A stretch of DNA of 64,000 bases. Source: Gammaproteobacteria bacterium. GTDB taxonomy: Bacteria > Pseudomonadota > Gammaproteobacteria > Pseudomonadales > JAUIET01. Location: the NCBI GenBank assembly GCA_030431775.1, contig JAUIHW010000013.1:22190-86189 (forward strand), given 5' to 3'. The notes under the pieces were generated by a model. It was given only the letters and a program-made list of their open reading frames with translations, had not been told where the DNA came from and ran no database searches. Positions 1 to 8,746 of the stretch are shown one piece after another; positions within the stretch are counted from its first letter, which is position 1, and each line of letters opens with the position of its first letter. Position numbers and translations under genes: made by a program.

Positions 1-2
1 CG

Positions 3-650
3 ATCCCAGTGAGCATCCTGCGCAATGAGTGCGAACAGGGGTTTGCTCGCAACCAGAACAAGGCCTTTGCAAACGCTCCCCTGCCGGATGCCAGGCGGTT
101 TTTTGTGGCGCTTAACCCGGATGTTACAGTGGCGGACAGCATTTTTACCAGCCTCGCCGAGCAGTTGAGCAAGGACGCTCGCCTTGGCGTGGTCGCACCG
201 GCGGTCTATGACCCGCAGAACAACATTCAGGAAAATGGTCGGCGCTTTCCAAGTCCCTTATTTATTATCCGCAAGGTCTTCGGCCTGCATCCCAAAGACC
301 ACATGGACCTGAACCAGCCCTGCGTGCAGGTAGACTGGGTCGCCGGAATGTGCATGCTGTTCGAGTGCAAGGTTTTTGCCAGCGTTCAGGGTTTTGACGA
401 ACGCTACCGCTTGTATTACGAAGATGTGGATATTTGCCTGCGCTTGCGCGAAGCAGGCAAGCGGGCCGCTGTGTGCCCCGACTACCGTATTACCCATATT
501 GGCCAGTGGCGCAGCCGCCGTAATCTACGTTACTTCAGTTGGCATCTTAGCAGCCTACTGCGTTTCCTTTATCGTCATCAACGCTTTCGTATGCGAAAAG
601 CTCGGCCACCTGCAACGCCTCAAAACACCAATGGAGTTCAGAAACTGTGA
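3..650 (+). CDS. Glycosyltransferase family 2, 3' part (5' end outside window)
   Basis: This is the C-terminal 215 or so residues of a GT-A fold, family 2 glycosyltransferase of the rhamnosyltransferase-like kind. The frame is open to the window edge, so the true start lies upstream. The motif LNPDV stands where the metal and nucleotide-sugar binding DxD usually is, and YYEDVDICLRLREAG is the block typical of the second half of the domain. The basic C-terminus (RHQRFRMRKARPP) has no membrane segment. The stop overlaps the GTG start of the sulfotransferase gene by 4 bp, so the two are probably coupled in one operon. By context it adds a sugar to a surface glycan; the donor and acceptor cannot be read from sequence. 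Confidence 0.85.
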   Translation: MPVSILRNECEQGFARNQNKAFANAPLPDARRFFVALNPDVTVADSIFTSLAEQLSKDARLGVVAPAVYDPQNNIQENGRRFPSPLFIIRKVFGLHPKDHMDLNQPCVQVDWVAGMCMLFECKVFASVQGFDERYRLYYEDVDICLRLREAGKRAAVCPDYRITHIGQWRSRRNLRYFSWHLSSLLRFLYRHQRFRMRKARPPATPQNTNGVQKL

Positions 651-1372
651 CAGTCGTCAATATTGCGGCCGCAAGCCGTCGACCGGAACGGGTCATCTGT
701 GTTCTGGGAATGCACCGAAGCGGTACGAGTTGTCTGACCGGCTCATTGCAGGAGCGTGGTTTGATTCTGGGCAAATATCATCAAAAAAACCCCTTCAACA
801 AGAAAGGCAACCGTGAAAACCAGGACGTTGTGGACTTGCACGAAGCGCTATTGATAAACAATGCCGGTAGCTGGGATCAACCACCCTCAAGTGCATACTG
901 GGGCACGGAGCATATCGAAACTGCCTGCGCAATACTTGCCCGCTATGCAGATGCCTCTCACTGGGGCTTCAAAGATCCACGCTCGCTAATGTTCATCGAC
1001 GGTTGGCGCGCTTTGGTGCCCGACATTCATTTCGTGGGGACTTTCCGCCACCCTTTCAAAGTTGCTGCGTCATTGGGGCATCGCAATGCCATGCCGGAAG
1101 CGCAGGCAATTGAGCTGTGGCTTGCCTATAACAAACGGCTGCTGGCGCTCTATCAAGAGCTGAGATTTCCAATTCTCTGCTTCGACTGGGAAGAGCATCG
1201 ATTTCAAAGTGCAGTGAGTGGCATTGCCATGCAGCTGGGGCTGGATCAGCCCCCTGCAGATCAACCATTTTTTACCGAGGAACTGCGCAGCCACGAGTCC
1301 CATGGCGATCGCTCGCTGCCACCTGAAATCGCTCCGATCTACGAGCAGTTGCTCGCAGCCAGCGAATCCTGA
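647..1372 (+). CDS. Sulfotransferase family protein
   Basis: A 241-residue protein with the two PAPS-binding elements of sulfotransferases: the 5'-phosphosulfate loop GMHRSGTS (residues 21-28) and a 3'-phosphate-binding stretch, FRHPFKVAASLGHRN (about 133-147). GFKDPRS at about 107-113 is a further family block. It would move a sulfuryl group from PAPS to a hydroxyl, here most likely on a sugar. It starts with GTG inside the stop of the upstream GT2 gene and is followed after 17 bp by a glycosyltransferase-like gene. The same set of motifs recurs at the N-terminus of the 1219-residue fusion at 3323-6982, so the two are related. The family also contains poorly characterised members, so the substrate is inferred from context only. 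Confidence 0.8.
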   Translation: MTVVNIAAASRRPERVICVLGMHRSGTSCLTGSLQERGLILGKYHQKNPFNKKGNRENQDVVDLHEALLINNAGSWDQPPSSAYWGTEHIETACAILARYADASHWGFKDPRSLMFIDGWRALVPDIHFVGTFRHPFKVAASLGHRNAMPEAQAIELWLAYNKRLLALYQELRFPILCFDWEEHRFQSAVSGIAMQLGLDQPPADQPFFTEELRSHESHGDRSLPPEIAPIYEQLLAASES

Positions 1373-1389
1373 GGAACGTCTGCAGCACC

Positions 1390-2355
1390 ATGTTCGCAGA
1401 ATTTTGTAAACGCTTGCTGGGCCGGACTCAACTACCTCGATTAACAGTCATTGTCATCATATACGACATGGCCGAGCAGGCAGAGAAAACCCTGCACTCT
1501 CTCAGTGCAGAGTACCAGCTAGGCGTTGTTGCTACGGATTATGAAGTCATCGCTATTGAAAACCGCAGTGGGCACACAATGTCACCTGAGTTCGTCAAAC
1601 AGCTGCCGGGCAATATCCGCTACTTTTTGAGAGACGAAACCGTACCAACCCCGTTGCCGGCGATTGATTTTGCGGTGAAACAGGCTCGCGCACCGGCCAT
1701 CAGCATTGCCATTGATGGTGCTCGGCTGGCTTCCCCTGGCATCATTCAACAGACCTTGCAGGCTCTGCAAATGCACCCGAATGCAGTCGTCGCTGTGCCC
1801 GGCTACCATCTCGGCGAAAAGCTGCAGCAGGAATCCACTAAAGAAGGTTATGACCGGACTTATGAGGCACAATTACTGGCCGATATTGAGTGGCCAAACG
1901 ACGGCTATCGTCTTTTTGAGATCAGCTGCCTCAGCGGCTCGTGTCGTAACGGTTTCTTACTGCCGCTCAGCGAAAGTAATTTCCTGTCGATGCCGCAGCA
2001 TCTGTACCAGGCCATTGGTGGTATTGAACAGGGGTTTACCACCCCAGGTGGCGGCTTTGCCAACCTGGATCTTTACAAGCGCGCCTGTGAGTACCCTGGC
2101 AGTCAGCTGTTTATGCTTGGCGGAGAAGGCACTTTCCACCAGCATCACGGCGGAGTAACGACCGGTGGCAAGCAGAACGCCGAGCGCGAGGCGCTTATGG
2201 AAGCTCAGCGCCGGCAATACGAAACAATGCGCGGGAGCCCTTATAACGCTCCTCGAGTTGAGCCGGTCCTGCTCGGCCCCATGAAGCCGGCTGCCCACCG
2301 CTTTATGGAACATTCCCTACGGCGTGCGATGCAATCACGAGGGATCGATGTTTAA
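1390..2355 (+). CDS. GT2-like glycosyltransferase, first of a tandem pair
   Basis: A 321-residue protein whose N-terminus (LTVIVIIYDM, then YEVIAIENRSG) is the first Rossmann-like half of a GT-A glycosyltransferase. It is clearly homologous to the next gene; shared blocks are IDGAR, a GYH-GE motif, NDGY, PGGG and GEGxFHQxHGGVTT. In the position of the catalytic DxD the pair has IDGAR, which lacks the second acidic residue. Either another residue binds the metal or the activity has changed. The adjacent sulfotransferase and glycosyltransferase genes on the same strand suggest a role in glycan assembly. Classification to family A/GT2 is likely, catalytic competence is unproven. Confidence 0.7.
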   Translation: MFAEFCKRLLGRTQLPRLTVIVIIYDMAEQAEKTLHSLSAEYQLGVVATDYEVIAIENRSGHTMSPEFVKQLPGNIRYFLRDETVPTPLPAIDFAVKQARAPAISIAIDGARLASPGIIQQTLQALQMHPNAVVAVPGYHLGEKLQQESTKEGYDRTYEAQLLADIEWPNDGYRLFEISCLSGSCRNGFLLPLSESNFLSMPQHLYQAIGGIEQGFTTPGGGFANLDLYKRACEYPGSQLFMLGGEGTFHQHHGGVTTGGKQNAEREALMEAQRRQYETMRGSPYNAPRVEPVLLGPMKPAAHRFMEHSLRRAMQSRGIDV

Positions 2356-3337
2356 GTCAGGCCACAGCGCACAGTTAACGCTTAGCGTTATCGTCATAGG
2401 CTACCGGATGCGGAAGCAGCTGCAGAACACGCTCTACACGCTGTCCGCCAATTACCAGCGTGGCGTGACAGACAGCCAGTACGAAGTGATTGTTGTCGAA
2501 AACCACTCCGATGATGAGCTGGACCCGCAGGTCGTGCAAAATCTTGGAAGCAATTTTCGTTATTTCCATCGTGAGGACCACAGCGGCGGTCCTGTGGACG
2601 CGATGAACTTTGCGTTTCAACAGGCCAAAGGTGAGGTGCTGTGTTTGATAATAGACGGGGCGAGAATGGTCAGCCCCGGCTTGCTGGACACGGCACTCAT
2701 GGCTTTTGAAGCCACTAAGCATGCCGTAGTCTTTGCGCCTGGCTACCATATCGGTGAGCAGGAACACCACACGCTTGGCAGGGATTACAGCTATGCCGAC
2801 GAAGAAGCTTTGATGGCCAGCATTAACTGGCGGAACGACGGATACCAGCTGTTCAATGTAGCCACCTTTAGCAATTCGAACCGCCAGGGATATTTACGTC
2901 CGGTTATGGAATGCAATTGCCTGTTTGCCAGCGCTGAGACATTCCGCAAGGTAGGTTTCGCCGACACACGCTTTAACCTGCCAGGCGGCGGAGCAATCAA
3001 CCTGCATATGACCCGGCAAATCGGCATGTTACCGGAGTCGCGATTATTCATTCTTCCAGGAGAGGGCTGTTTTCATCAGTTTCACGGTGGCGTGACCACA
3101 TCGAATAATGAGCAACTGGAGCAGAACCTGAAACTCTTTAAAGAACAGCTGGACAGCTTCTGGGACGGTGAGTTTAATGGCTTGCGTCGTGAACCCAGTC
3201 TGCTGGGCACCATCACGCCTGAAGCCTACCCTTTTTTCGCTGAATCGCTGCGCACGTTCAACAAACGTAGCCAGCGCCTGGCAGCGAACGGCCAACCACT
3301 CTGGCCCGACGACGATATTGCCTCAGGACATGTTTGA
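2348..3337 (+). CDS. GT2-like glycosyltransferase, second of a tandem pair
   Basis: A 329-residue paralogue of the preceding gene, with the same order of motifs: SVIVIGYRM, YEVIVVENHS, IDGARMVSPG, APGYHIGE, NDGYQLF, PGGGAINL and GEGCFHQFHGGVTT. I chose ATG 2348, which overlaps the upstream stop by 8 bp, because a GAGG ribosome site precedes it and the N-terminus then matches the paralogue (MFKS versus MFAE). An in-frame ATG at 2324 would add eight residues. It ends 15 bp inside the convergent 1219-residue fusion gene. Like its partner it carries IDGAR in place of DxD. Two diverged copies side by side suggest a duplication followed by specialisation. Confidence 0.7.
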   Translation: MFKSGHSAQLTLSVIVIGYRMRKQLQNTLYTLSANYQRGVTDSQYEVIVVENHSDDELDPQVVQNLGSNFRYFHREDHSGGPVDAMNFAFQQAKGEVLCLIIDGARMVSPGLLDTALMAFEATKHAVVFAPGYHIGEQEHHTLGRDYSYADEEALMASINWRNDGYQLFNVATFSNSNRQGYLRPVMECNCLFASAETFRKVGFADTRFNLPGGGAINLHMTRQIGMLPESRLFILPGEGCFHQFHGGVTTSNNEQLEQNLKLFKEQLDSFWDGEFNGLRREPSLLGTITPEAYPFFAESLRTFNKRSQRLAANGQPLWPDDDIASGHV

Positions 3338-6300
3338 ATGGATTCCGAGCTCATCAAACAGTGTATTGAGCACGTGTTGTTCAGAAAAATGTTGTGCAAT
3401 ACAGTCAATACCTGCACCTGACAGTTCGCGCCAGGCCTCATCATCGCTTAACAATTCCTGTACAGCGACTGCAAAAGTAGCCGGCTCGTCAGCGATACGC
3501 ATTTTTCCAGGCGCGTCTGGAATTCCCTCCGCCCCAATGGTAGTGGTTACCACCGGCACTCCCTTGCTGAAAGACTCGAGCACCTTGCCCTTGACCCCAG
3601 CTCCATAGCGCAAGGGCACAATGGCAAGGCGAACCTGCGCATAAAGCGCCTCCAGTTCCGGCTCGCTGACGCGACCGTGCACCTGGATGTTGGCATGCTC
3701 GATATTTTTTAATGCATCGGGAGGGTTCGAGCCGATCACATGCAATGAGATTTGAGGCCTCTGCTTCAGAACCAGCGGAAAAACGCGCTCGATAAACCAC
3801 ATGATCGCATCCAGATTCGGCGGGTGCCCGTAACCGCCGACAAACAGCAGGCCTGATCGATTCGTGAGCTCCGGTACCGTTCGTTGCCAATCCTGATAGA
3901 TATAGAGGGGAATTGCACGCGCATTGATGGACGGTTCAATGTTTTGGATAAGCTCCACCTCATGGGCCGATGGATACAGCACCTCATCAACCCGATTGAA
4001 CAGTTCAAACTCACGCTGCCGCCATTGTGCGGCTTCTTCCCGCAAAGCCTGGGATTTCTCCAGCTCAGCCTGCCGCTCGATTCGCAAAAAGTGCAGATCA
4101 TGTCCGAAGTACAACAGCTTGGGACGTTGCGGCAGTTCCTGCAGCACATCGATATAAGGCCCAACAATGTGCGGTCGCTGTAAAAATGTGTAAGCGAAAT
4201 AATGACCGTTGCTGCGCAGCCAGTCGCGCCAGTTTTTTGCATACCAGTTACCGTAGAGCACTTCCACGCCAGCTGCCTGAAGTTCGCGGGTATACGGCTG
4301 GTGAGGATAAAAATTATCACCAAGGAATACCACCTTCAGGCCGGCCTTCTGAAACAGGCGAATGTAGTGGTAGCAACAGCGGGAACCGGCATCCTGGTCA
4401 AAGTGCGGGACATGGTGATCTACCACCAGCATCAGCGGCCTGCCCTGCACGCGCTCGCGCGCCAGAAACACCGATTCGCCATTGGGGTAATGGCTTTCAT
4501 CCAGACGATGCGCCCAGCGCTCCCGAAATTTTTGCTGGTTCTGAACCTGGTATTGCTTTATGCCAGTGCTTTCATCCGTGCCGTGTGACACACCTTCCAG
4601 ATGCACCACCTCAGACTCGGGTTGATAGACCACTCGCAGACCCTGCTCCCGGACCCGAAATGCCAGATCAGTGTCTTCGTAATAGGCCGGCAGGAAGTGT
4701 TCATCAAAGCCCTGCAACTGGTCCCACAGTGTCTTCGCCAGCATCATGCAGGCACCGGAGACATAATCAACATCGCGCTGATAATTGAATTCCGGAGCTT
4801 GCGGGTCCTGCGAGTGACCCCAGTTCCAGCCGCTGGCATCGCGCCAAATAATCCCTCCGGCCTCCTGCAGCTTACCATTTGGAAAGAGCAGCTTTGCACC
4901 GGTCAGGCCAATGCTTGAATCGCGACGCAACAGGTCAAGCATTGGGGCCAGCCAGTTTGGTTGGACAATGGTGTCGTTATTGAGCAGCAACAGGTACTCG
5001 CCATCGCAATGCTGGGCCGCCCGATTGCAGTTACGAAGAAATCCCTGGTTAGTTGGCTGGCGTACTACCTTGACTCCCGAAACATAGCGCTCCAGGTGTT
5101 CCGTGTCATCGCTTGAGCAGTCGTCGGCAACGACCACCTGATACGGTGTGCGCTCTGCATCGGTGTGCTTCAGTATCGCCTGCAGACAATCCAGGGTGGT
5201 TGCCAGCTCGTTATATACCGGCAGCAAAATGGAAACCAGGGGCTGATCACTAACGGGGAACTCCAGTGGTTCACCGGCATACTGTACCAACTCGACGCCT
5301 TGGCTGTCCCCTAGGTAGCGCTGAACAGCGCCCTCAGTAACCAGGCGTGCCTGATGGGCTGGCATGTCGAAGACCACCTTATGCAGGTTTCTCACCCGCG
5401 CCGCATCCAGACTTTTCAGGGTTTTAACCGGCGACCGTGCCGCCTTGCCCGACAAATAGGCCAACAGCCTGAATTTTTCCGGCAGAGCCGAGAGATTTGA
5501 ATCACCACCACTGCGCGCCAGAGATTCATACTCCTGAGTTCTGATCAGACTGGCCTCAAGCCCGGTTGGACGGCCGAGTCTAAGCGTTAGAAGTTTATAG
5601 AACCGCGACAGATTGGCCACCAATCGACCAAACAAGGACCGGCGGAAGCGCCACAGAGCAACTCCGAGATCAACCAGCAAAGAGCCGGCTTCAAGCAGTT
5701 CCTGGCGAGTTGATTGCAACTCAGCGTTCAACGACTGGACCTGCTCCCGCTGGCGCGCCAGCTCGGTCTGATGTGCAGTTAGTTGATGATTAGATTCCCT
5801 GAGTTCAAACAGAGCTTGGTCACGTACCGAGTTGGCTTCTTGCAGCTCCCGCCCACGTTCCTCCACCAATTGCCGGGCAGTGGTCAGTTCATGTGAATCC
5901 CGGCCATAGGCTTCGGCCAGGCTTGAATGTTCCTGTTGCAACTTTTCGTGTAGGCGGCGCAGCTCTCGCAACTCATCAGAATCGGCCTGGTAGGTAATCG
6001 CAAGGCTTGCATGTTCCTGTTGCAAGGTATTGTGCAGGCGACGCAGCTCTTGTAACTCCTGAGTATCCGCCTGATAAGCATCGGCAAGGCTATTGTGCTC
6101 ACCCAACAACGCCTCGTGAGCCGCATACAAATGACTAAACTCCTGCTGTCGTTGTTGCCTTTCGGCGAGCAACACCGGGCGGCTGTCCGCGCCCTGGTCT
6201 ACGCCAGAATACTCTTGCAATAGCTTTAAACTGGCATCGCTAACATCGGGGCGTTGCCAGGTTCTATCAAGTTGACTGCGATAGAGCTCCCTCTGCGGTT

Positions 6301-6982
6301 CACTGAGAGCAAACTCCTGTGGTTCGGGTGTAGAATCAGACTGCATCACCAGCCCGGTAATCCGTTGCTCGCCAGGGAAACTCAAGCCATTGATACCGCT
6401 GGCAACCAGGCCATCATACAGCTCCCTGGCGCCTTTTATGGGATCTTTGAGCAATGTTTCATAGTTGAACTGCAGGCACTGTTCCGGCCGTACTGCCCGC
6501 ATTACCTCGCAGGTATAAAATTCCCACAGTGCAAGGCCCACTGGTAGCGGCATGCCATTTCGCCGCTTAAGTGACCGGGCAATTTTTAAGGGGTGGCGAC
6601 TGGTAAACAGATACAAAACATCGGACCAAACCGCTTGCCAGAGTGGTAATGTCAGGCACATTCGAGGATCTTTAATCAGGTAAGGCTGGTGTGCCGTCAG
6701 CTTCTGAATCAGTTCCTCCATGTCTGCTCGATAGGTATTGGTAGCAGCACGCAGTTCCCCTCTGTCAAGCGCTGCGGGACAATCCCAACTCACACCAAGG
6801 GCAGTGAGCATTTTGTCATTCAGCGCGACCACATCGTTGCGCTCAAAAAAGCCCCCAGGGTTGTCGTGCTGCGCCGCCATCAGCTCATCCGATGAGCCAA
6901 GGTATAAGCCCATCTCATGCAGCAAATTGGCTAACAGCGACGTGCCGGATCGATGCATGCCAAGTATGATTAAGCCGTTCAT
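3323..6982 (-). CDS. Sulfotransferase / coiled coil / GT2 / GT4 fusion protein (1219 aa)
   Basis: Four regions can be read in order. Residues 1-240 are a sulfotransferase with the PAPS loop GMHRSGTS (9-16), KDPRM (104-108) and a SRHPLKIARSLKRRN block (128-142). Residues 275-435 are a charged coiled coil containing three 28-residue repeats (295-378). Residues 580-830 are a GT2 domain with SILLPVYNE, VVADDCSSDD, LLLNNDT and YYEDTDLAFRVREQG. Residues 850-1215 are a GT4-like GT-B domain with GLLFVGGYGHPPN, VHGRVSEPELEALY and VPLRYGAGVKGKVLES. Such a protein could sulfate and glycosylate the same growing chain, held apart by the coil. No signal peptide or membrane segment is evident. It begins 10 bp after the preceding minus-strand GT2 gene and its 3' end overlaps the convergent GT gene by 15 bp. 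Confidence 0.85.
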   Translation of the reverse strand: MNGLIILGMHRSGTSLLANLLHEMGLYLGSSDELMAAQHDNPGGFFERNDVVALNDKMLTALGVSWDCPAALDRGELRAATNTYRADMEELIQKLTAHQPYLIKDPRMCLTLPLWQAVWSDVLYLFTSRHPLKIARSLKRRNGMPLPVGLALWEFYTCEVMRAVRPEQCLQFNYETLLKDPIKGARELYDGLVASGINGLSFPGEQRITGLVMQSDSTPEPQEFALSEPQRELYRSQLDRTWQRPDVSDASLKLLQEYSGVDQGADSRPVLLAERQQRQQEFSHLYAAHEALLGEHNSLADAYQADTQELQELRRLHNTLQQEHASLAITYQADSDELRELRRLHEKLQQEHSSLAEAYGRDSHELTTARQLVEERGRELQEANSVRDQALFELRESNHQLTAHQTELARQREQVQSLNAELQSTRQELLEAGSLLVDLGVALWRFRRSLFGRLVANLSRFYKLLTLRLGRPTGLEASLIRTQEYESLARSGGDSNLSALPEKFRLLAYLSGKAARSPVKTLKSLDAARVRNLHKVVFDMPAHQARLVTEGAVQRYLGDSQGVELVQYAGEPLEFPVSDQPLVSILLPVYNELATTLDCLQAILKHTDAERTPYQVVVADDCSSDDTEHLERYVSGVKVVRQPTNQGFLRNCNRAAQHCDGEYLLLLNNDTIVQPNWLAPMLDLLRRDSSIGLTGAKLLFPNGKLQEAGGIIWRDASGWNWGHSQDPQAPEFNYQRDVDYVSGACMMLAKTLWDQLQGFDEHFLPAYYEDTDLAFRVREQGLRVVYQPESEVVHLEGVSHGTDESTGIKQYQVQNQQKFRERWAHRLDESHYPNGESVFLARERVQGRPLMLVVDHHVPHFDQDAGSRCCYHYIRLFQKAGLKVVFLGDNFYPHQPYTRELQAAGVEVLYGNWYAKNWRDWLRSNGHYFAYTFLQRPHIVGPYIDVLQELPQRPKLLYFGHDLHFLRIERQAELEKSQALREEAAQWRQREFELFNRVDEVLYPSAHEVELIQNIEPSINARAIPLYIYQDWQRTVPELTNRSGLLFVGGYGHPPNLDAIMWFIERVFPLVLKQRPQISLHVIGSNPPDALKNIEHANIQVHGRVSEPELEALYAQVRLAIVPLRYGAGVKGKVLESFSKGVPVVTTTIGAEGIPDAPGKMRIADEPATFAVAVQELLSDDEAWRELSGAGIDCIAQHFSEQHVLNTLFDELGIHSNMS
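5849..6100 (-). repeat. Three 84-bp in-frame tandem repeats in the fusion gene
   Basis: Three consecutive 28-residue units begin EHNSLADAYQ, EHASLAITYQ and EHSSLAEAYG. The first two run on to LRRLHxxLQQ; the third diverges in its second half. Each unit is exactly four heptads (28 residues, 84 bp), so duplication lengthens the coiled coil without breaking register. The first two units are the closest pair, which suggests the most recent duplication. Confidence 0.85.
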
Positions 6983-6992
6983 AGCGCCGCTC

Positions 6993-8003
6993 TCATGTCA
7001 ACCCACGCCAGCGAGGTAGCCACTGCATCCTGGACAGTAAGGTCAAATATCCTGCCCGACGTGATACCTGGCCACGCTTTGCGAAGGTTTGCGGCAACAT
7101 TTTGATGGCATCGTACTTGGCTCGAAAAATTGCGCTGCCATGCCCTTTCGCGCAATACACAAGGACACAAACGAGGTTCATCAGCAAATGCAGGGGTAAC
7201 AGCACCACCGCGAGGAGTAGCGGCATATCCTTCCAATAGGTCAGCACCAGATTCCGGTGACCATAATATATCGGTACCGCGGCTTGCTTCACCAGTCCGC
7301 CACCGATGTGATTAACCATCGCGTTACTGACATAGCGACACGGGTAGCCTGCGAGTTGCAGACGAAAGCCCAGGTCGACGTCTTCGAAGTAACAGAAAAA
7401 GTCTTCGTCAAATAAGCCTACCTCAAGCAGAGCAGATCGACGATAAACAGCTGCACCAGCGCATGGAGCAAAAACGTTATCCGAACTATTTTCTTCATCA
7501 AGAAATCGCCGTCTATAAAATCTGCGCCAAGCAATGCCAGTAACATGATAAATATCGCCCGCACCATCGTATCGAAGGGGTCGCTCTGTCATAAGCATAC
7601 AAGAGGCAAAGGAGCCGTATTCTGGCAGGTTTTTAGCCGCTACCGCCGTGGTATATAGCCAATCTGGTGCGGCTTCTGCGTCTACATTTAGCAAGGCTAT
7701 CAGCTCAAAATCATGCGCCAACTCAATCGCTCGATTATTAGCTCCAGCAAAGCCCAGGTTATTGCTCTGCCTCAGCAATGTTAACGGTAGGTCAGGGTAC
7801 TGTTGGAGACAGTCGAGCGAGTCGTCCTGACTGTTATTGTCTACGATGTAGATACAACCCGGTAGCAGGCTTTGTCTCTGCAGGCTACCTAGACAACGCT
7901 GCAACAGCTTGCCGCTATTCCAGTTAACTAGAACCACAGCTATTGAAGGTAACTCAACAACGCTCTCGTCCCGGGACATCGATTTAGCGTTTGGGAACAC
8001 CAA
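6993..8003 (-). CDS. Glycosyltransferase family 2 (rhamnosyltransferase-like)
   Basis: A 336-residue GT-A protein. It has the opening VVLVNWNSG, the nucleotide-binding VDNNSQDDS, NNLGFAGANNRAI, LNVDAEAAPDWL as the DxD region and CYFEDVDLGFRLQLAG as the ED motif. This combination is typical of WbbL/RfbF-type transferases. Around residues 245-280 there is a hydrophobic stretch (PLLLAVVLLPLHLLMNLVCV) that could anchor it at the inner membrane. It follows the ABC transporter ATP-binding gene by 23 bp and precedes the large fusion by 10 bp, so the exporter and the glycosyltransferases are probably one transcript. ATG 8003 is used; MSRDE at 7982 is an alternative start. The sugar added is unknown. 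Confidence 0.85.
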   Translation of the reverse strand: MVFPNAKSMSRDESVVELPSIAVVLVNWNSGKLLQRCLGSLQRQSLLPGCIYIVDNNSQDDSLDCLQQYPDLPLTLLRQSNNLGFAGANNRAIELAHDFELIALLNVDAEAAPDWLYTTAVAAKNLPEYGSFASCMLMTERPLRYDGAGDIYHVTGIAWRRFYRRRFLDEENSSDNVFAPCAGAAVYRRSALLEVGLFDEDFFCYFEDVDLGFRLQLAGYPCRYVSNAMVNHIGGGLVKQAAVPIYYGHRNLVLTYWKDMPLLLAVVLLPLHLLMNLVCVLVYCAKGHGSAIFRAKYDAIKMLPQTFAKRGQVSRRAGYLTLLSRMQWLPRWRGLT

Positions 8004-8026
8004 CGCCTAACTCCAAAGTTCGCAGA

Positions 8027-8746
8027 TTAATCTCGCTTACCGGCATGTGCCATGTAGCTCTCGTAGGCATTTACCACCTCATCGACTGGCCCCTGCATGT
8101 AGGTAACTCCGTTCTCGATCCACACTGCGCGATTGCAGAGCTGTTTAACAGTTGCCGGCTGGTGCGACACCAGTACCACTGTATGATCTGACAAGATTCT
8201 TTGCCGCAAGGCTGCATTCGACTTGGCCCGGAACTCAGCGTCACCAACTCCAAGCACTTCATCTATCAATAGCACATCCGGGTCAAGGTTGACCGCGATC
8301 GAAAAACCCAAGCGCGCTCGCATCCCGGCTGAATAGACTTTTATTGGGTCGTAGATTGCATCCCCCAGTTCTGAAAACTCTATAATCTGCTCCATTCTAT
8401 GCTGAATTTTCTCACGGGGTAGACCCAGCAGCATTCCGCTTAATACAGCATTTACATACCCATTCAGTTGCGGATCAAAGCCTACTTGCAAAGCAAGCAA
8501 TGCACAGCTGATATCTCCCTTTACAACCTGCCCACCATCAGCATCGATAATTCCGGCGAGCACTCTGAGCAAAGTGCTCTTACCCGACCCATTCCGTCCG
8601 AGAACACCCACTGAGTCTCCACGGTTAATATCAAAACTGACGTCACGTAGAGCGTGATAATAATCGGTCTTGAATAGCGAACGAGACTTTTTGTAGCGTA
8701 CCGAGACGTTTTGCAAGCTTAGCAACGGACCGCTTTGATTGCTCAT
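8027..8746 (-). CDS. ABC transporter ATP-binding protein, polysaccharide export type
   Basis: A 239-residue ATPase with Walker A GRNGSGKST, the signature region YSAGMRARLGFSIAV and Walker B DVLLIDEVLGVGD. The YSAGMRARL form of the signature and the DEVLGVGD block are typical of the Wzt/TagH/KpsT group that drives export of polysaccharides or teichoic acids. It is short: the C-terminal carbohydrate-binding domain found in O-antigen Wzt of the O8/O9a type is absent. Export is therefore probably not gated by a non-reducing-end modification recognised by this subunit. Its ATG overlaps the stop of the permease gene by 4 bp (ATGA). It acts on the cytoplasmic face of the inner membrane with that permease. 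Confidence 0.92.
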   Translation of the reverse strand: MSNQSGPLLSLQNVSVRYKKSRSLFKTDYYHALRDVSFDINRGDSVGVLGRNGSGKSTLLRVLAGIIDADGGQVVKGDISCALLALQVGFDPQLNGYVNAVLSGMLLGLPREKIQHRMEQIIEFSELGDAIYDPIKVYSAGMRARLGFSIAVNLDPDVLLIDEVLGVGDAEFRAKSNAALRQRILSDHTVVLVSHQPATVKQLCNRAVWIENGVTYMQGPVDEVVNAYESYMAHAGKRD

